This document shows positions 60,850-64,000 of a stretch of 64,000 bases of DNA, in pieces (position 1 is the stretch's first letter; every line of letters begins with the position of its first letter). A program made the position numbers and the translations under genes. Source of the stretch: Pseudomonas gingeri (GTDB lineage Bacteria > Pseudomonadota > Gammaproteobacteria > Pseudomonadales > Pseudomonadaceae). Below the pieces are notes generated by a model that saw nothing but the letters and a program-made list of their open reading frames with translations, was not told the DNA's origin and did no database searches. The DNA lies in NCBI RefSeq assembly GCF_013386115.1, contig NZ_JACAOR010000011.1, positions 1 to 64,000 on the forward strand. The letters run 5' to 3'.

Positions 60850-61638
60850 GTGATCGACACATTCAGCAGAACCGGCCCGCTTATGGAAGCCTCCAGCTAC
60901 CCCGCATGGGCACAACAGCTTATTCGGGACTGTAGCGAGAGCAAGCGCCGGGTTGTCGAACACGAACTTTACCAGCGGATGCGCGACAACAAGCTGAGCG
61001 CGAAAACCATGCGCCAGTACCTGATTGGCGGCTGGCCGGTGGTAGAACAGTTTGCGTTGTACATGGCCCAGAACCTCACCAAGACCCGCTTTGCCCGCCA
61101 TCCTGGCGAGGACATGGCGCGTCGCTGGCTGATGCGCAATATCCGCGTGGAGTTGAACCATGCCGACTACTGGGTGCACTGGAGTCGCGCCCATGGCGTG
61201 ACGCTCGAAGACCTGCAGGCGCAACAGGTCGCCCCTGAACTGCATGCCTTGAGCCATTGGTGCTGGCATACCAGCTCGGCGGATTCGCTGGTGGTGGCGA
61301 TTGCCGCGACCAACTACGCCATCGAAGGGGCTACCGGCGAATGGTCGGCGGTGGTCTGCTCCTCTGGCGTCTACGCGGCGGCATTCCCCGAGGAGGAGCG
61401 CAAGCGGGCGATGAAATGGCTGAAGATGCACGCCCAGTATGACGATGCCCATCCGTGGGAAGCGCTGGAGATCGTCTGCACCCTGGCGGGCATGAATCCG
61501 AGCAAGGCGTTGCAGGTCGAGCTGCGCCAGGCCGTCTGCAAGAGCTACGACTACATGTACCTGTTCCTGGAGCGTTGCATGCAGCTGGAAAAGGTCCCGG
61601 TCGCCCGTGAGCGCCAGGCAGAACTCGCTGCAGGCTGA
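60850..61638 (+). CDS. TenA/PqqC-like haem-oxygenase-fold protein
   Basis: 262 residues from a GTG at 60850 with AAGGAG 6 nt upstream. All-helical: MRDNKLSAKTMRQYLIGGWPVVEQFALYMAQNL, RRWLMRNIRVELNHADYWVHWSRAHG, VAIAATNYAIEGATGEWS and MKMHAQYDDAHPWEALEIV. The E-x-x-H and H-x-x-D/H-type residues (NHADYWVHW, YDDAHPWEAL) resemble TENA/THI-4/PQQC and haem-oxygenase-like diiron proteins. Function is not established; it follows rbdA (46 bp) in pseudomonads and may belong to the same unit. Confidence 0.83.
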   Translation: MIDTFSRTGPLMEASSYPAWAQQLIRDCSESKRRVVEHELYQRMRDNKLSAKTMRQYLIGGWPVVEQFALYMAQNLTKTRFARHPGEDMARRWLMRNIRVELNHADYWVHWSRAHGVTLEDLQAQQVAPELHALSHWCWHTSSADSLVVAIAATNYAIEGATGEWSAVVCSSGVYAAAFPEEERKRAMKWLKMHAQYDDAHPWEALEIVCTLAGMNPSKALQVELRQAVCKSYDYMYLFLERCMQLEKVPVARERQAELAAG

Positions 61639-61656
61639 GTTGACAGGTGGCGGGGG

Positions 61657-62583
61657 TTACCCCGCCATTGCCAGTCGGTTGCGACCTTCGCGCTTGGCCA
61701 CATACAAGGCGCTGTCCGCGCGCCGCAGCAGGCTTTCCGTTGACTCCCCCGCCAGCAAGGTGGCGCAGCCCAGGCTCACCGTCAGGGCGATGGTCTGCTC
61801 GTTGGCCGGATAATCCTGGCTCTGCGCCGCCTGGCGCAGGCGTTCACCGACCATGGCCGCCGCTTCGCGACTGGTGTTGGACAGGACGATCAGGAACTCT
61901 TCCCCGCCATACCGGAACACCATGTCGATATTGCGCAGCTGGCTCTTGATCGAGGCGGCGACGGCCTTGAGTACCTGGTCGCCGGCGCTGTGGCCGTGGC
62001 TGTCGTTGATGCGCTTGAAGTGATCGATATCGAGCATCAACAACGAGAGCGGCTGGCTGTGGCGACGGGCCAATTCGATTTCCCGTTGCAGGGTCTGGTC
62101 CATGGCAATGCGGTTGCCGGTCTCGGTCAGTGGGTCGCGCAGCGCGCTCTGGGTGGCGGCGCGGTACAGCAAGGCGTTGCGTACCGGATAGAGCAGGCAG
62201 GAGAGCAGTGACTCCAGGTTGCCCAGTTCCTGTTCGGTGAAGCGCTGGTTGCGCCGGAACAGCAACTGCCCCAGGTGCTCGCCCTCGTGGCTGAGGCTGT
62301 AGCTCACCGAGTGATGACCGCGCTGGCCGAATTCGAGGCGCAGGTCGCTGCTTTGATGCACGTAGATCAGTGAGTGCAGGGGGACCAGGCGCTGAATCTC
62401 GCGGAAGAACAGGCCGAGGATGCGTTCCGGCTCAAGGCTGGTCTGCAACTGCAGGCCGAGTTGCTGGCGCAGCTGGGTGAGGGTGGTGGGGCGTTGGAAA
62501 AGACTGGGGGCCTGACCGAAACCCAGGCGCTGCAACTTGGCACTGTCGAAGTCAATGGTGTTGGTCTGGATCGGTGTCTTCAT
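61657..62583 (-). CDS. Diguanylate cyclase (GGDEF domain)
   Basis: 308 residues from the ATG at 62583. The N-terminal ~130 residues form a GAF-like sensor (LEPERILGLFFREIQRLVPLHSLIYVHQ). GGDEF domain from about 145: DPLTETGNRIAMDQTL, LMLDIDHFKRINDSHGHSAGDQVLKAVA, I-site R217-N-I-D220 and active motif GGEEF at 226-230. All needed residues are present, so it should make c-di-GMP with product inhibition. No membrane segment, so cytoplasmic. Convergent with the TenA-like gene, 18 bp apart. Confidence 0.92.
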   Translation of the reverse strand: MKTPIQTNTIDFDSAKLQRLGFGQAPSLFQRPTTLTQLRQQLGLQLQTSLEPERILGLFFREIQRLVPLHSLIYVHQSSDLRLEFGQRGHHSVSYSLSHEGEHLGQLLFRRNQRFTEQELGNLESLLSCLLYPVRNALLYRAATQSALRDPLTETGNRIAMDQTLQREIELARRHSQPLSLLMLDIDHFKRINDSHGHSAGDQVLKAVAASIKSQLRNIDMVFRYGGEEFLIVLSNTSREAAAMVGERLRQAAQSQDYPANEQTIALTVSLGCATLLAGESTESLLRRADSALYVAKREGRNRLAMAG

Positions 62584-62949
62584 GGTGGTCAGCCCCTGGG
62601 TACAGCATGCGGTCTTACAGGCTGGTGAGAGCGGCTTGGGGGCTGCGCGTCGTACTGATCCATCAGTCCCGTAGGACAATTGGCAACAGTCTAATCGTTT
62701 CGCCCGGGCTTGGTAGCCCGAGCCGATGGAACGCCCGCGGCTTTCACACAACCTGTCTGAGGGAAGTTAGAGCGAAAGTCGTGCCAACCGGTTCAATCAA
62801 ATAAAACTCGTTGCAATTCATCAGGTTGTTTTTTGCTTGAAGGGCAAAGCCGGGGACGGGCGGCAGTTGTTTGACTTGCCGTACTGGCTTTTTGAAATGC
62901 CCGACTTGCCGTGCCGGTATTCCGGCACGGGGGTGTGAGGAGGGATGGA
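62584..62949. other. Intergenic stretch between yciK and diguanylate cyclase gene
   Basis: 366 bp, no gene. It holds the diguanylate cyclase promoter region, an AT-rich stretch (AAATAAAACTCGTTGC near 62800) and a perfect hairpin CGTGCCGG-TATT-CCGGCACG at 62910-62929 just beyond yciK, without a T-run. Confidence 0.45.
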
Positions 62950-63690
62950 TTACTGGGCGTTGAAGGCCTGGCCGTTGATGCCGGTGCTGTCCGGGCCCAT
63001 CAGGTACAGGTAGACCGGCATGATCTCTTCAGGCGTCGGATTGTTCTGCGGGTCCTCTCCTGGATACGCCTGGGCGCGCATGCTGGTGCGAGTGGCGCCG
63101 GGATTGATGCTGTTGGCGCGCACGGGGGCAACGTTGTCGAGTTCGTCGGCCAGGGTCTGCATCAGGCCCTCGGTGGCGAACTTGGAGACCCCGTAGGCGC
63201 CCCAGTAGGCACGGCCCTTGCGGCCGACGCTGCTGGAAGTGAAGATCACCGAGGCGTCCTGGGACAGCTTGAGCAATGGCAGCAGAGTGCTGGTCAGCAT
63301 GAACATGGCGTTGACGTTGACCTGCATGACCCGCATGAAGTTTTCGCCCGAGAGCTGTTCGATCGGCGTGCGCGGGCCAATGATCGAAGCGTTGTGGAGC
63401 AGGCCGTCGAGGTGGCCGAACTCGGTCTCGATCATCGCCGCCAGTTCGTCGTACTGGTGCGGCAGGGCGGTTTCCAGGTTGAACGGAATCACCGCCGGTT
63501 GTGGATGGCCGGCGGCTTCGATCTCGTCATAGACCTGGGTCAGGTTGGCCTCGGTCTTGCCCAGCAACAGCACGGTGGCGCCGTGGGCGGCATAGGTCCT
63601 GGCGGCGGCCGCGCCGATGCCGCGGCCGGCGCCGGTGACCAGGATCACCCGATCCTTGAGCAATTCGGGGCGGGCGGAGTAATCAAACAT
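62950..63690 (-). CDS. yciK: YciK-family SDR oxidoreductase
   Basis: 246 residues. ILVTGAGRGIGAAAARTYAAHG (NADP motif), LHNASIIGPRTPIEQL, catalytic Ser in FTSSSVGRKGRAYWGAYGVSK (YxxxK) and PGATRTSMRAQAYPGEDP, all typical of YciK. Substrate unknown. It lies downstream of mupP on the same strand as in other pseudomonads (mupP-yciK), after a REPIN. Confidence 0.92.
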   Translation of the reverse strand: MFDYSARPELLKDRVILVTGAGRGIGAAAARTYAAHGATVLLLGKTEANLTQVYDEIEAAGHPQPAVIPFNLETALPHQYDELAAMIETEFGHLDGLLHNASIIGPRTPIEQLSGENFMRVMQVNVNAMFMLTSTLLPLLKLSQDASVIFTSSSVGRKGRAYWGAYGVSKFATEGLMQTLADELDNVAPVRANSINPGATRTSMRAQAYPGEDPQNNPTPEEIMPVYLYLMGPDSTGINGQAFNAQ

Positions 63691-63726
63691 GGCTGAACCT
63701 CAACAAATGTAAGAATGACGCTATCC

Positions 63727-63813
63727 ATGGGAGCCGGCTTGCTGGCGATCCAGGCGGCGTGATCGGACAGATACCCCGCGTCGAAGCTATCGCCGGCAAG
63801 CCGGCTCCCGCAG
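63727..63813. repeat. REPIN between mupP and yciK
   Basis: Arms GGGAGCCGGCTTGCTGGCGAT and ATCGCCGGCAAGCCGGCTCCC, inverted, about 40 nt apart. Confidence 0.82.
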
Positions 63814-63821
63814 GAATCAGC

Positions 63822-64000
63822 TCAACAACTGCACAGCGCGTTATCCAGGACCTTGCGCAGGTCCAGTGGATGATCCACCACGACGTCGGCGCCCCAGTGA
63901 TCGGGGTTGTCGTCCGGGTGGATGTAGCCGTAGCGCACGGCGGCGGTGCGGGTCCCGGCGTCGCGGCCCGACTCGATATCGCGCAGGTCGTCGCCGACAA
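63822..64000 (-). CDS. mupP: HAD phosphatase MupP, C-terminal end (runs off the window)
   Basis: Only the last 59 codons are present: VGDDLRDIESGRDAGTRTAAVRYGYIHPDDNPDHWGADVVVDHPLDLRKVL, ending CSC. VGDD.RDIE.GR.AG is HAD motif IV and GYI.....P..WGAD the usual end of Gph/MupP phosphatases. In Pseudomonas this gene (often labelled gph) encodes MurNAc-6-phosphate phosphatase of the peptidoglycan recycling route; next to yciK this is the likely identity. Confidence 0.85.
   Translation of the reverse strand, partial: VGDDLRDIESGRDAGTRTAAVRYGYIHPDDNPDHWGADVVVDHPLDLRKVLDNALCSC

Overview
The window is chromosomal DNA of a Pseudomonas, most likely from the P. fluorescens lineage. The evidence is the high-GC codon use, the many GGGAGCGGGCTTGCCCGC-type REP/REPIN repeats between genes, Pseudomonas-typical small families (DUF3509, DUF3309, LprI-like) and gene orders shared with other pseudomonads. 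These include the urate-to-ureidoglycolate cluster, prmB-...-aroC-MFS-mtnD, and fumC-DUF2059-bolA-trhO-DsbA-ABC-rbdA. I saw no rRNA, tRNA, CRISPR array, insertion sequence or phage gene. All identifications are by reading motifs and family resemblance; no searches were run.

Layout. 1-11 kb is a nucleobase salvage and catabolism region: a partial OprD porin, a Tsx-like nucleoside channel, an NCS2 urate/xanthine permease, the membrane urate oxidase puuD, allA, alc, uraD, puuE, divergent uraH, a LysE exporter and an AzgA-type purine permease. Together they take urate through 5-hydroxyisourate, OHCU and allantoin to allantoate, ureidoglycolate and glyoxylate. Short TTGTATACAA-type palindromes sit in the promoters of puuE, uraH and azgA, and the azgA leader adds a RutR-like TTGACC-N4-GGTCAA site. 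11-24 kb holds a marR/aminotransferase/GST unit with twin operators, then mostly housekeeping genes (folE, Smr, prmB, aroC). It also has an MFS carrier, an acireductone dioxygenase with one altered metal ligand, a cysteine-hydrolase homologue lacking its Cys, and a LuxR-type HTH-only regulator. 24-32 kb holds a long-chain acyl-CoA synthetase, ankyrin and small membrane proteins, an LTA-synthase-like sulfatase, an SDR and a CsrA paralogue.

32-37 kb is the three-gene N-acetylglutaminylglutamine amide (NAGGN) osmolyte operon (asnO, ngg, M42 peptidase). 37-45.5 kb is the most accessory part: two very large tandem genes with DUF6543/dermonecrotic-toxin-like regions, leucine-rich repeats and a NEL E3 ubiquitin ligase domain. 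The second copy keeps a full-length NEL with a CxD motif, while the first stops 20 residues after its candidate cysteine. 45.5-54 kb contains mnmC, pap (polyphosphate:AMP phosphotransferase), a thiolase, a ~17-bp tandem repeat next to a REPIN, an EamA transporter and fumC. 53.8-62.6 kb continues with bolA, trhO, a DsbA-like protein, an ABC exporter, the dual GGDEF-EAL protein RbdA, a TenA/PqqC-like protein and a separate diguanylate cyclase. The window ends with yciK and the 3' end of mupP.

Strongest leads for follow-up: the tandem LRR-NEL pair with one amputated ligase, the operator network over the purine genes, the twin MarR operators, and two enzymes with changed catalytic or metal-binding residues.
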